Positions 36,453-49,216 are shown, counted from the first letter of the stretch. The stretch is DNA of 64,000 bases from Voacanga thouarsii (GCA_026120185.1 JANUWF010003368.1:62001-126000); one strand, 5' to 3'. Program-made: numbers and translations. The notes: generated from the sequence alone by a model not told the origin.

Positions 36453-37890
36453 CTTATCATATTGGAAACTGGCATCAATATACTTTCTAACTTGCAAGTC
36501 ACCATCTCCATATACCAAGAATACATCCGTAGTTCTTCTCAAGTACTTAAGGATATTCTTGACATCCTCCTAATGACCTTATCCAAGGTCTAATTGGTAT
36601 CTACTCATCAAACTAAGAGTGCAAGGTACATAGAGCGTAGTACATATCATAGCATATATGATAGAACTAATTGCTGAAACATATGGTATCTTACTCATGT
36701 GATCCTTGTCATCTTGTGTCTTAGGACACATAGATTTTGAAAGGCTTACCACATGGGTTATGGGTAATAATTCATTCCTAAAATGATCCATGTTAAATCT
36801 CTTTAGCACTTTATCTATGTATATAGACTGTGAAAGACTAAGAAATCCTTTTGATCTATCTCTATAGATCCTTATTCCCAGAGTATAGGTTGCATCTCCA
36901 AGGTCTTTCATGGAAAACTTCTTTGATAACCAAATCTTGACTGTTGCAGAAGAGAGATATCATTTCCTATTAGCAATATGCCATCTACATATAGTATTCG
37001 AAAAATAATTGCACTCCTACTAACCTTCTTGTATACCCAAACTTCATCCTTATTTTTTTGCAATCGAATTCTTTAATTATTTCATCAAAATGGATGTTCC
37101 AACTCCTAGAAGCTTGCTTGAGTTTATAAATGGACCTTTGCAGCTTGCACACTTAGTATAATCCTTAGATGTGAAACCCTCTAGTTATGCCATGTATACT
37201 TCCTCAGTCAGATTTCCATTAAGGACAAATTTTTTCATATCTATTTGTCAAATTTTATAATCATAATGAGCAGCATGTGCTAGTAGTATCCTAATACATT
37301 TTAGCATTGCCACTAGTTAAAAAGTTTCGTCATAGTCAATACCTTGTGTCTAACGGTAACCTTTGGGAACCATGCACCATATAGGTGATCACTTTACTAT
37401 CCATGTCAGTTTTCTTTTTGAAAACCCATTTGCACCCTGTGGGTTTTATCCCTTTAGGTAGATCAACCAAAGTCCAAACTTTGTTTTCATACATAGAATC
37501 TATTTATGACTTTATGGCTTCAAGCCATTTGTCAGATTTTGAAATATTCTGTACTTCTTCGTAAGTGGCCGGATCATTTTCTTATATAAGCAATACGACG
37601 TTGTGGTCAGTGATAAGAAATCCATATCTTTTAGGTGCTACACATATCCTACTTGACCTACGAGGTTCTTGTGTATTAGATGGTTTATCTATTTAGTAAT
37701 ATATTCGGGATCAAATGGTTGATTATTTATTTATACTTCTTGAACTTCACTAAGTTCAATTTTACTCTCACTATCTCGTTTAAGCATGAATTCCTTTTCT
37801 AGGAAAACAGTAGGCCTTAAAGCAAACATTGTTTTCAATAGTGAGATAGAAATAATATTCATGAGATTCTTTTGGATATTCTACAAACAA
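36453..37890 (-). pseudogene. Copia-A pol: reverse transcriptase, continuing RNase H
   Basis: Resumes the gene broken at 2092. The reverse strand at 36579-36911 is open, with MKDLGDATYTLGIRIYRDRS and YIDKVLKRFN, the connection region after the Copia polymerase box. The polymerase motif itself is at about 36980-36991 and reads YVDG; the second catalytic Asp is lost. N-terminal reverse-transcriptase homology extends to about 37600. Several stops and frameshifts are present. Inactive. Confidence 0.8.
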
Positions 37891-38987
37891 GCACTTGTCA
37901 GACTTATTCTCTAATATGTCTGACTTTGTCCTCTTCACATAAATAAGACATCCCAAAATTCTTATGTGAGTTAGCTTGGTCTTTGACCATAAAATAACCC
38001 AAATGGGGCAGTGTCAACCATTTTTTATAGAACCCTATTTAGAATATAAACAGCAATTTCCAGCATATATCCCCAAAACAATTTTGGTAGATCAGCAAAA
38101 GCCATTATGGATTGAACTATATCTAATAAAGTTCGATTCCTTCTTTCAAACACACCATTATGTTAAGGTGTATGAGGTGGAGTCTATTGAGATAATATCT
38201 CATTATCTTTAAGATAATGTAGAAACTCTTGGCTTAAGTATCTTCTCGATCAGATCTTAAAGTTTTAATACTCTTACCTAAGTTGGTTCTCTACTTTATT
38301 TCTGAATTCTTTGAACTTATCAAATGCTTCACTTTTGCATTTCATTAAATACAAATACCCAAATCAAGAATAATCATTGATGAAGGTTATGAAGTATTGA
38401 TAACCCTTTCGTGCTTGCAATGTCATTGGTCCACATAAATCAGAATGTATTCATTCCAATAACTACTTAGCCCTTTCCCTTTTCTTAGAAAAAGAGGTTT
38501 TAGTCATTTTTCCTAGTAAGCAAGATTCACAAGTCTTATATGATTTAAGATCAAATGAGCTTAAGTCACCACACTTATATAACTTAGGATTGCGATTCTC
38601 ATTTACATGGCCTAAATGAAAATGTGATAAGTAAGATGGGTATGTGTTATTTTTTCTTAGCCTTTTATTGCTTATATTAATGCCTTGATTTTCTATTTCT
38701 AGAATATATAAACCATTCATCAAAGTTGCAGTATCATAAAGGATATCATTTAATGAAAAAAATAACTTTTATTCTTAAAATTTAAATAAAATCCAAGCAA
38801 ATCTAAACAAGAAGCTGAGATAACATTTTTAAGTAAAACTAGTACAAAATAACATTTTTAGTTCTACAATTAATCCAAAAGGCGAGTGTAGATGATAAGT
38901 CCCCATAGCAAGTGCAGCAACCTTTGCTCCATTTGCTGTATGAAGATCCACATCATCTTTCTCCAACATCCTACTGCTCTTTAGTCT
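37891..38987 (-). pseudogene. Copia-A pol: integrase and pre-integrase/protease region
   Basis: The reverse strand at 38463-38723 reads SHFHLGHVNENRNPKLY and then CESCLLGKMTKTSFSK, the HHCC zinc-binding start of a Copia integrase. The catalytic core homology lies at 38140-38460 in broken frames. Protease sequence is expected at 38750-38990 but is too decayed to point to an active site. Confidence 0.75.
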
Positions 38988-39916
38988 CTACAAATTATTG
39001 CACAAATGAGATCTACATCTAGTATTCAATACCCATCTATCATTTTTAATGGCAATATTGATCTCAATCATAAATATACTAAGAGTAGAAGTAGAAGTGC
39101 TTACAAGCTTCTCATTCTCTCTCATCTCTGTAACAGTCACCAAGTAACTTTTGTAGTTACGTCTCCAATGGCCCATTTTGCTGTAATGGTGACATAGGCC
39201 TTTGTTAGCTGTCTCCTTCTTCTTCACACCACCTTTAAGTTTAGTTGGATTCTTCTTCTTTGTTTTAGAAATATTTTTCTTCTTTGAAGAAGAATCAACC
39301 AATAAAACTGCATTATTTTCTTTCTTTATAGAAGACTCTATAGTCTTAAGAAGGTTGATCAACTCAGGCATAGTGGTCTTAATATTATTCATTTGATAGT
39401 TTATCACAAATTTTAAAAAACTAATTGGCAAAGATTGAAGAATTAGGTGTATACTTATCTCGTGATCCATAGTGAACCTAAGTGATCTAAGATCTCAATT
39501 AACCCAAGCATCTTAAGTTCATGAGTGGCCACTAAAGTGCTTTTTACTGCCTTAGAATAGAATAACTTCTTAGAGATCTCATATCTCTTCGTCCTTACTT
39601 GCTTAACAAAAAGCTCTCTTAGATGGAAGATGATAGTATGAGCATTCATATCCGCATGCTATTTTTCAAGCTCATTGATCATTGATGACAACATGATACA
39701 ATATGCTATGTCATTGTCCTCTTTATACTTCTTATGGACTTCATGCTCCTCAGCTAGAGTATCATCAGCCGACAGTGGTGGAATTGGAGCATCTAACATG
39801 TAGAGCAACCATTCCAATTTGAGAACGATTCTCAAATTTTTACACTAGTCCAAGAATTTTAATTCGATGAGCTTTTTTCTTTTCAAAATGCTACGTGAGT
39901 TTAAATTCATTGTCAT
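38988..39916 (-). pseudogene. gag: Copia-A gag
   Basis: Starts at reverse-strand ATG 39916 (MTMNLNSRSILKRKKLIELK) and runs through KNLRIVLKLEWLLYMLDAPI, NAHTIIFHLRELFVKQ and LILQSLPISFLKFVINYQ, the usual Gag order of plant Copia elements. The zinc knuckle near 39180 is CHHYSKMGHWRRNY, where the second and fourth ligands are Tyr instead of Cys, both explained by single G-to-A changes. Stops lie near 39860 and 39660 and in other places. A sister gag lies at 43577-44163 on the other strand (Copia-E). Confidence 0.8.
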
Positions 39917-40004
39917 GATGCAAATGGCCTAGATGAAAGATAAGAGAAATCAGACTATGTATATACACATGAATTGCATTTAATTAGGTCTTTAATTAAA
40001 CGGG
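39917..40004 (-). other. Copia-A leader, truncated
   Basis: About 90 bases upstream of gag are homologous (in reverse) to the Copia-E leader at 43490-43576. Homology stops near 40004. No primer site or 5' LTR of Copia-A follows, so its 5' end is deleted or lies elsewhere. Confidence 0.65.
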
Positions 40005-40454
40005 TATTGACATTTATTGGTGGGTTGCAGGTTTTTAGATTTTGAACAAATTGTATTTGTGGGTTGCAGGTTGACATTTATTGTTTCTGTAACAGTTACA
40101 GTGATGGTTTTGAAAAACTTGTTGAACTGTGTCTCAAGAAAATCAGTTTTCTTAAAAAAAAAAATTAAAAGTTTTGTTCTCTATAGAAATATGGTTTTGT
40201 AAATATGCCTGTTTGAAGAGGTTGTTCTTCGTCTGTTTGTTTTGTGAATAGAATGTCTGTTCCTTAGAAAAGAAGAACGAAAGTTGTATATCTGAACAAG
40301 TTTTATGTTTTTCTATGGCATTGAATGGATGAATGTTCTTCTATAATTTCCGGAGAGGAAGGCCGAAAAAGATTGTAGAAAAGATTTTAAAAAAAAAATT
40401 TATCCTAAGCCGCAGGCGACTTACTAGAAGCTAACTACGGCTTAGGCACAATTT
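40005..40454. other. Unassigned 450-base spacer
   Basis: Not similar to any other part of the window by eye. It holds two copies of GTGGGTTGCAGG (40020 and 40061), A-rich runs (40144-40165, 40388-40400) and an inverted repeat CCTAAGCCG...CGGCTTAGG (40404-40446, arms of 9 bases, spacer about 25). It may be host DNA or the end of an unrecognised element. No convincing ORF. Confidence 0.5.
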
Positions 40455-42214
40455 TGTTAGTGTTGTGCCCTAGAAGCAATCACTTGTACATTGTATATGA
40501 CATATTTTATTTTAATAAAAGATATTATTTATCTTATAATTTATTTTTTATTACTTTTGTGTAATATAACTGTTAAATAAAGTTCTTAGTACAACACTGT
40601 GTTAAGGAAATCATGATAGAGATTATGATATGAGATTCCTACTACACTGTATAGTGTTAGTACTTAAATAGTCCTTAGTCGTAGTATTAATAAGACTAGA
40701 CATCATTAATGCGTTAAGACTAGCATATGTTAGACTTCTTGATTTGATCAGGCGGTAGTTCTTATAACCGTAAGTATTGAGATATTCAAAGTTAACACAC
40801 GAATGCTTGTTAATGGAACAAGTTCATTAAATGACCTAGTTATGAGATAATCACATGGATAACTATTTAGTGCCAGTGATATAATCTCAATTTAGTAAAC
40901 GTACAAGTATCCTTAGACTTGAGATCTCCAAGGTACTTTGTTTGTTGAGTATTGTGGTTTAATTCTAATCTCTGGAGCCAGATCGAGGGCCGCCTATGGG
41001 ATGGATATTGAATACATTGTGAGGTAAACAAAAGTAGTTGAGAGGATCAATAAAGGATTCACCACTCCTAATAGTAGGGGCGAATATCTCATGGCCACTT
41101 GTAGGAATTACTACTCGAGAAGTCCTTGGCCAAGGAGACTATGTATTAGAAACAATTCCAATTGATGCACATCTAGAGTAGTGGGTTTCTAGTACAAATA
41201 CTATTATATTTGAGCCAGAATTAATATATTCTGGAGGGAGTTGGCACTAATTCCGTACTCTAAACCAAATGAGATATTGTATGGTGAAAGGAATTAATTA
41301 CACTGTAGTTTGTTATTGAAGGGTTCATGTCAAGCCACTTGACTTCCTGGACTCTTGGGTGGTCATTATGTGTTGCTAGATACCGCTCATGATCTGGGAA
41401 TATGGATTTATTAATTGATCAATTAATAAACCAATCCTGATTTGAATTAATATGATTAATTCTAATTAATTATAGATTTTTAATCTCAAAGACATTTGGA
41501 TTAATTCATGTTTGCTACCAATTGACTGGGAAACCTAATAGGTTACACACAATAGATGACTATATATCAAGATGTTATTTGATAACATAGTGGGGTTAAT
41601 TGCGAGAAAGAGAAGTTGTTGTGGTTAAATTATAATTAGTTAAATTTATGGTCCAAATTGTAATTGGGAGAACTTGATATTTCCAATTACAATTAGGGAA
41701 TTCTAACTGTTTTAGAATTCTCAATTGGAGGTTTTTAAAGCAGTTTTTTGGTATAATGTATGGCAGATATATGCATGAAATTCCTTGACTAAAAAACACA
41801 CGAAAATCCCTCCAAAACCCTAGGGCACACACGACATTCTCTTCCTCTTCTCTCTCTCTCTCGTTTTTCTGAAAAACAAGAAGAACCCTAGCCGCTATTG
41901 TTGTTTTCTGCTAGCATAGAAAATCTTGGTGCTTGAGTGTGATCCTTTGTGTGGATTTCTATTAGAGATAATCATACACTGTGATTATAGTAGTTGGACG
42001 TTCAACTCTCGTGGTGTTTGATCAAGAGGATTGCTGGATCGCGCCTCAGATTTGAAGAAAAAAAATTTTGTTCTTCAGACGATCAAAGAAAGGCAAAAAG
42101 ATGTTACATTTGTTCTCTTTATCTCTTGTTTACCACACATATGCGGATCCTGGGATTGTATTTCGGTTTATTTTCCGCTGCGCCATATATGATATGCGTG
42201 AGAGATACCCAACA
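40455..42214 (+). repeat. Copia-E 5' LTR (Copia-A family)
   Basis: 1760 bases from TGTTAGTGTTGTGCCCTAGA to GATACCCAACA, homologous to 34216-35819. A decayed primer site follows, and further on a leader and gag on the same strand, so I read it as the 5' LTR of a separate plus-strand element. The 5 bases before it are AATTT and those after it GATTT; I treat that resemblance as chance. Confidence 0.8.
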
Positions 42215-42217
42215 GAT

Positions 42218-42234
42218 TTCTACCCAAGCCACGG
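42218..42234 (+). other. Copia-E primer binding site, decayed
   Basis: TTCTACCCAAGCCACGG matches the TGGTATCAGAGCCACGG site of Copia-B at 12 of 17 positions, at the expected distance from the LTR. Confidence 0.6.
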
Positions 42235-43576
42235 TCTACTTGGGTGGGAAAAGCCTTGAACTATAGCTGGCATATAAATAATCATGTGCGGCTATTTTTT
42301 TTAAATTTTAATTTCTTCCCTTTTTGTCTCTTCACGTAAAACCCATATTTTTCCCTTTTTTTAGAGAGTACCCAACATTTTCCCAAAAATTGGTTTTGGG
42401 ACTAACGAAGTTAATTTTCAAATTTTGATATTGGAAATTAATATATTTTCTAAAATGTTAATTTTAGATTATATATTATTTTGATTCCTAAAATAGAATT
42501 TTAGAAATTAATATACTTTCTAAAATATTGATTTTAGAAAGTATTTTATTTTTCTAAAATAGTGATTTTGGAATTATTTTCTATGTTTAAATTTATTTTG
42601 AGCATGAAATTAGCATGGTGGTTTGGTAATGGACTATGGACCCAATTAAATTGTTAATGTGTTTTATCGCTTTGGTTTTGAATTAAATAGGGCCCGCTAT
42701 CCTACCTTCTCTATTTTTCTTTTGTAATTTCTCTTCTCATTTAACTCTCCTCGAATGTAGCTCGACGTTTCTTTATTTGGATTTTATGTAATTATATTAC
42801 ATAGATTAGATAGGACTAGAATTTATTACAAGTGAAGGAGAAGGTGTTCAAGACCAAAAGGAGGATGGTAAGACTTTCTTCCTAAATTATGCATGAACAC
42901 TTAGAATTGACCAAATTAATTTCTTTTGTGGCTCAAGGAAATTAATATAGTAAAGTTCATAACTAAACCATGTTATTATTTTTGCTATGTATAAATATGT
43001 TGATATTGTGCATGCAATGTATGAGACCACTAATAATCACAAATCCCTCAAATTAATATTAAACCTCATGCTTTCCATTAATAGAGTTTGAACGAGAGTC
43101 ATTTTTCAAGACCAGGTTGTTGGGCTAACCCAAGCCTACTTGACAACGGGCATATTCAAGCTATGGAATTAAATTCTTGATCAATGGGTTAGGGTTAACT
43201 GATTTCTTTATCTAAGTTAAGCTAGCCCAAGCATAAAGAATATCGAGGCAAGGTTGGGTTAGCTTAAATGCTTTAAGATTAAAAGATGTGAATCACCCAA
43301 TGATCTGATAATTGCATTTAATGGAATTAGTATTGGATACCTACCATTAAACTTAAGAGTGGCTTGTTGGGCAAACCAAAGGTGATTCTTGAGGAATTTG
43401 GATACCAGTCCATTAGGAAAACTTCCAACGGGCTTGCTCGAATCAATAATGGGGATTATTAGTTTGAGTAAAATAGTGAAATAATTATGCTCTTAATTAC
43501 AGACCTTATTATTTGCATATCATGTACATATACATTTAGCTAATTTCTCTATCTTTACATATAGGTCATTTTCATC
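42235..43576 (+). other. Copia-E leader
   Basis: 1.3 kb of non-coding leader. At 42420-42570 related AT-rich units (TTTCTAAAAT, ATTTTAGAAA) alternate in opposite orientations, forming a series of short inverted repeats. At 43120-43270 the phrases TTGGGCTAACCCAAGCCTAC and GTTAAGCTAGCCCAAGC contain small palindromes. No ORF is convincing. Confidence 0.6.
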
Positions 43577-44163
43577 ATGTCAAGCAACTTAAAATTTACG
43601 TAGCTTCTTGGAAACCAACAAACTTACCGAGTCGAATTTTCTGGACTGGTATAAAACCTTGAGAATTGTCCTCAAGTTAGAAAAGTAGCTTTACGTGCTA
43701 GATGCTCCTATTCCGCCACTACCAACTTAAGATGCTTATGTTGATGAGTATGCTATCCACAAGAAGCACAAAAAGGACAGTGACACAGTAGCAAGTGTGA
43801 TGTTGGCGTTAATGACCCCTAAATTTAAAAAATAACATGAGCATATGGATGCTTACTCAATTATTTTACATCTTCAAGAGCTGTTTGATATGCCCAAGCC
43901 AAAATGGGAAGATATAAGATCTCAAAACAACCGTTTCATTCTAAAATGGCTGAGGGTATTTTTGTGGCTACTCATGGGCTGAAGGTGTTTGGCTTAATTA
44001 AGAAGCTTGGGTCTCTTAGGTTTGTAATAGACCATAAATTAAGTGTCGACTTAATTTTGCAATCTTTGCCCAAGTATTTTTTTACAATTTGTGATTATCT
44101 ACTAGATGAACAAGATTTAGATTACATTACACGAGCTGATCAACCTTCTCTAGACTGCGAAAT
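43577..44163 (+). pseudogene. gag: Copia-E gag, 5' part
   Basis: Starts at ATG 43577 (MSSNLKFT) and stops early. Across shifting frames it encodes SFLETNKLTESNFLDW-like and DAPIPPLPT stretches homologous to Copia-A gag, then from 43904 an open frame (MGRYKISKQPFHSKMAEGIF, then LILQSLPKYFFTIC). It is cut at 44163 by Athila-B within the segment matching PELINLL of Copia-A. The remainder is not in the window. Confidence 0.75.
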
Positions 44164-45610
44164 TGATAGGGCTTAATTATTTCTATAATTTTCTAGCTAT
44201 TTATGAATGTTTTGTGGTACTATTGTTTAATAACTAATTATTTCCATTCCTATTTGATGCTTTGCTTGTGAAAAGTGTTCTTGGTGAATTTGTATAGGAA
44301 TTGGATGATTTAGAGTGAAATTGTAGATTTCCATACTGAACCTGGTGCCTGCTTAAAATGGTTGAACTAGTCGTGGCTCAATTATGGAAAAACAAAGGAA
44401 ACATAGCTCAAACTGAGAGATTTCCAGAGCTGGACTAGCGCTGGTTTAGATGAAGTGACTAGCGCTGGCCCTGCTCTATTGTGGTGGATCAGAATCCTTT
44501 TTTTAAGTCAAATTGAAAATTGCCAAAGAGGTTAACATGTTTACAACTTGTACTTGGCCCAAGGCTTCTGAACAACAAATTTTGGCAACCAAGATGCCTA
44601 TTTAACCAAGAACAAGTGAAGATTAAAGTATGAATTCAAGGAGTAAAAGCTAAAATCATTCGTTGAAAAGGAATTCATCACTCGCAAAAGCATTGTTCAA
44701 GAAGGTTTTCAAAGGATGAAGAAGAGGGCTTATGTATGAGTTCTTTCTAAGGCCTTTGTTTTATTTTTTGTTGAACAATGATGAGGTTAATGGTTTAATT
44801 TTAATTAAACGTTATTTTTGGATTCATGATAATGTAATTTATTTAATCTTTGATCAATTAATTGTTGTTCTTGGTATTTGATTACTTAATTTTCTTTGAT
44901 AGATTAATGAAGTTGAATTTCCTTCTAATAGACTTGGAAAATGAAGTTAGATTAAGTTCAATTTAATTAATTCTATATAATTGTTATCTTAAATGGATTG
45001 GGAAAGAAGGTTAAGAATTGAACCTAAGTAGTAAAAGGTTAGTTAATTTTGCCTAGAGTATAGGGTTATTGGCTAATTTCATGTTTATGTTGGCTAGAGT
45101 GTAGAGATATTTATGAGGAATGAGTTTAATGCATTTTTTTTAGTTATGTTGGGTTGATTGGGGAATCAGCTAATTTAATAAGGAAATAGTGATTTCATGT
45201 ATTAGGAAAGACATGGACTTTATCTTTTATTCTATCATGATGCCAAGACAATGATTGATTTTGATAAGTGTTCAATAGTTCATATCATTTTCTCAAGAAT
45301 AGCTATTTAATTCCATGTTTTTCTCTCCAAGAGTTGTTTATATATTTTGTCTTTATCTTTATTTTTATTTTTATTTTTATTCTTTTTATTTTTATTCTTT
45401 AACACTCTAACTGGTAGGTTAAACATTGAATGAAAAGTAATTAGTGTGTACTTGTTCCTTGAGGATCGATACTCGTTAATTCCCTATACCATGCTTAATG
45501 ATGAGTGCTCTTACTTATCTGTGTAATTTGTGATTAATATTTTAATTTAAATTTGATTGAGAATGGATACAAAATTACAAGATTTTGATATACTCAAATT
45601 TAACGCATCA
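44164..45610 (+). repeat. Athila-B 5' LTR
   Basis: 1447 bases from TGATAGGGCTTAATT to TTTAACGCATCA, homologous to both Athila-A LTRs. The GC-rich module pair is at 44433/44457 (GACTAGCGCTGG twice). T-rich ATTTTT microsatellite at 45355-45400. Its 3' LTR is not in the window. Confidence 0.88.
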
Positions 45611-45616
45611 AGTTTT

Positions 45617-45633
45617 TAGCACCGTTGCCAGGG
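45617..45633 (+). other. Athila-B primer binding site (Asp-tRNA type)
   Basis: TAGCACCGTTGCCAGGG, six bases after the LTR; the same type as 3504-3520. Confidence 0.85.
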
Positions 45634-45856
45634 AATAATATCATGAAAGTTTGGAATTCATTGATTTAGACATGTTTATATGTCTAGATGTTAATATGTA
45701 TATATGATCTTTGTTTAAATAGGTGCCATAAGCTGTTGTATAATGTACAAATTTGTATATGTTGACTATTATGTAATATGATAGTTGGTAGTTTGTATAA
45801 GTGTAAAGTCCAAATTCTTATAATCTTAGTCTTTCTACAGAAGGACTTATTGGTTT

Positions 45857-47295
45857 ACGACACGAAAGAACACAGGAGACATTATGGACTTTGATCCGAA
45901 AATCAAATGAATGCTCACAAGAATTAGGCAAGCATATAAAAATAGGACAGACAAATTTAGTTCAACAAGAAAGATAGAAGTTAACCAAAACAATAATGGT
46001 GGTAATGGTGGAATTAATAGAAGGACTATGTGTGGTTTTGCTAAGCCTGGAATTTCATGTGCGGACTCGAGTAAAACTAGATCAAGGGTAGAAGCCAACA
46101 ATTTCAAAATAAAACCTAACATAATCTAAATGATTTAAAACATAGTCCAATTTGATGGGTTATCTGATGAAGACCCTAGCTCCCATTTTGCTAGTTTTTT
46201 TTTTTTTTAATTTGTGAAACTTTCAAAATAAATGGTGTGTCAAAAGATGCTATTAAATTGAGACTCTTTCCTTTCTCTCTTAGGAATAGAGCCAAATCCT
46301 GGTTAAAGTCCTTACTCATAGGGTCAATCACTACTTGAATTGGGTTAACTAAAAAATTCCTAGTCAAATATTTCCCTTAGCTAGGATAACCAAGCTTAGG
46401 ACGGACATCTTTGCTTTCCAACAATTGGAGTCTGAAAGCCTATACGAGTGTTGGGAAAGGTAGAAGGAAATGCTTAGAAAGTGTTTACATAAGGGTTTGA
46501 ACTAGGCATGCAAATGTAGATTTTTAAAAGTGGATTAAATTTTTCTTCAAAGCAATTGATTAATGCACCCACGGGAGGAATAATAAACTCTAAGACCCTT
46601 AAAGAGTTGCATAAGTTAATTGAGGATATTTTTATGAAAAATTACTCATGGGGCAATTCATGGTCTAAGGCTCATGTTCAGGGAGTTTATAAAGTGGATG
46701 TTATGGCTGCTTTAGAAGCAAAAGTTGAGGCACTAGCTCAAAAGATGGAACAAATGGCGATTTTTTCACAAGTAATGAATGATAAGTGTGATTTTTGTGG
46801 AGAAGGGCATCCCAATCATGAGTGCCAAAACATAAGATCCTCTGTAGAGATCTTAGAACAAGCTGCTTTTATGCAGAATGGGCAACAAGGTAACAATCCA
46901 CGTAGTGCTACCTATAATTCTGGTTGGAGAGATCACCCTAACTTTTCTTAGACCAATGAAAACCAACTAAGGCAAATCGAACTTTACTGGAAACCAAAGG
47001 ACTCCACCTTCCTTGCCCTACAATTCACCACCTCCAAAGCCATCATTAGAAGAGTTGGTTAACCGTATAGTAAGTTCTCCTGAAGCACGTTTTTAAGGAA
47101 TGGACAGAATGATTAGGAATTTAGAGACGTCGATGCACAACCTGGAGAATTAAATTGGTCAATTGGCTAAAATTCTTGAGGATTGTCAATTTGGATCTCT
47201 ATCTAGGAACACAGAGAACAATCCACGAGACCAAGATCGTGAAAAACGCTGAATTTTACTTACTTTATTACTTTCAGTATTGGACATTCTTTTTG
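45857..47295 (+). pseudogene. gag: Athila-B gag and beginning of following region
   Basis: Homologous to Athila-A gag but extends further. The start codon position reads ACG. The Asn/Gly-rich stretch is near 45980, and the FDGLSDEDPSS core is followed by a 15-T homopolymer (46194-46208) that breaks the frame. An intact 131-codon frame (46556-46951) ends with the knuckle CDFCGEGHPNHEC (near 46785-46825) of CX2CX3HX4C form, usual for Athila. Downstream, IGQLAKILEDCQFGSLSRNT and ENNPRDQD (about 47155-47235) are typical of the Gag-to-protease linker of Athila. The gene is cut at about 47295 by the Chromo LTR. Confidence 0.83.
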
Positions 47296-47546
47296 TGAAC
47301 CCCCGGTCAAAACCAACCTTAGAGTAAGGGGGTTAGGATGCATATCATATTTTATTTCATGGTTAAATATGTTTTCATGTGATTTTTATGTGTTTTAGAT
47401 TTGGGTTTTATTGTCTTGAAGTCTTGTTGGCGAGTATTGTGTGAGAGGGGTAAGATGGTAATTTTTGCCCGAGGAGAAAATAGGGAGATAGCCTGTGGAT
47501 TGAATGGAAAATAATTTTCTAGTGAAAATATCAACAAGAATTGTTG

Positions 47547-47602
47547 TGGTGTAGTGGTTAGAGCTTTGGAATTAATCCTTGAGGTCTTGGGTTCAAATTC
47601 CA
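47547..47602 (+). other. tRNA-like A-box/B-box unit in Chromo LTR
   Basis: TGGTGTAGTGGTTAGAGC (A-box-like) and, about 43 bases on, GGGTTCAAATTCC (B-box-like) with a short T-arm-like stem (TGGG/TCCA). The second copy is at 14738-14793. Probably a tRNA-derived (SINE-like) relic fixed in this LTR family. Confidence 0.65.
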
Positions 47603-49216
47603 TCATAGAAGCTTTAGCTAGATTAAATTTTATTTTTGCTTAGTGGAGGAAATTTCGGTCTTATGAGCGTAGGGTAAGGTAGGGATGATGGTCCTAAGAG
47701 AGACATGTTAGGATTATTCTCGTTCCACTCCTTTACTCTACTCGAATTTCTTAAAGGGAATTCATTTTCCCTTGATCCTTAATTTTTCTCAATTTTCAAC
47801 TCCTTGGTTTGATCAAGATGTTCTATTCATTTTCTTTCCAGAAATTTTAGTAAAATGTTGTAATCTTGTGAGATCAAATGTCCTAGTAAAAGTCTTCTCA
47901 TGGTCTGAAAAATGTGGAAGAATGGTAGAAAATTCCAAGGGGAAAAAATCCCTCTAGTAAGCTTGCTGAAATTTCACTCTAGACTAGTTCATCTTACTTC
48001 TTAGAATGAGCTGAAATTTTTCGGCTTGTTGTACCTTCAAATTGTCAAGATTCTTAGCTGAATTTCCCTCCCAAATTCTGCCAGAAAAATGGCCTTAAGA
48101 TCAGTTTGAAACATGAATTATTTCTGCCATTTACGGGCTGCACAAAGGCTGTGCAAAACCAGTGAAAATCCTAGACAAAATCGCAACTTTGGAGGTCCAA
48201 AACCAAGCTGATTTCTTCCATATTTTGTTCAGTGACTTAGCCATATTTTTCCTCCATAAAGAAGGCTGGAAAACAGCCTTGAATACCCCAGAATCCCCCT
48301 TGAAGCTCTCTGCAAATTGGATGGAAGTGGTAGCCGAAAATCTGCCCAGAAATTTCTGTTCAGCGAAATTCTGGGCAGTCCAAACTTCCAGCTTTGTTTC
48401 CTATTTTTCTTCCAGCCGAAACACCAGCCCTAATCTGTCAAAACCTTTCTTAAACCTCCATTAACAGAGCTCCATTGTTTCCCTCAAGCTTCTGGATGAA
48501 AGACAGCAATGGCTGTCCGAAAATCTCTTCAACAAATCTCTGAAATTTAGCTTGATTGGTTTCCAAAATTCCAGCCATCCTTGTTTAGCAACCTTCCATA
48601 AAATCTTACTCAATTGACCAGACATCTTCTTCACCATTAAGCACCCTACTTTCGGCCACCATAAGCTTCCATAAACCAGCATTAATCCCACCGAAATTCT
48701 GCTCAAACAGTCAACCATGGCAGACTTCCAAAGCTGTCCAACAATCAAGATATTCTTGGAATATTTAGTTTCTAAATTCACTTCCTAAAAATATTCTTCA
48801 AAGATTGTAACAACTAACCTTTCCTTTTCCCTTCCAAATCAGAGAAACAACTCCCTAAACCCTACAGAAATTCGGCCAGCCGTATCTCTCACAGAAATTC
48901 GGCAGCTACACACTACAATCTCTCGAAATCTCTCAAGCTCCAAGAACACACACACTACACCAAGAACACCTACCTCTTCCCTACACTTAATACCCCTCCA
49001 AACCATCTCAAATCCTCTCAAAAACTTCCAGATTTAACCTACTCACTGCTGTGAGTCCATCAACACCATTATTAAGATCAAACTCCTCAAATCATCTTGC
49101 TACTTCGGATCAAAAGCAGAAATTTCTGTGAAGGACAAGAACATCTTCAAGGTAAATTCACCCTATCAACTTCATCTTTTCCAAACGTGATCTCTAGTGA
49201 GAACCTATGTGAATAA

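Noticed and set aside
40450..42219. 40455-42214 as a solo LTR with a target duplication (AATTT/GATTT).
   Set aside because: The flanks match at only 4 of 5 bases, and a decayed primer site, leader and gag of the same family follow on the same strand, so it is better read as a 5' LTR.
41994..42266. Small plus-strand ORFs near the end of the Copia-E LTR.
   Set aside because: They cross the LTR/primer-site boundary and have no homology to element proteins.
47541..47610. A functional tRNA gene.
   Set aside because: A- and B-box are present but no acceptor stem pairing is visible, and the unit sits inside an LTR with a second degenerate copy.
48162..49021. Possible host gene exons in a less AT-rich stretch.
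   Set aside because: The region aligns with the 4-kb LTR present in reverse at 10967-15034; no splice-consistent coding motif is seen.
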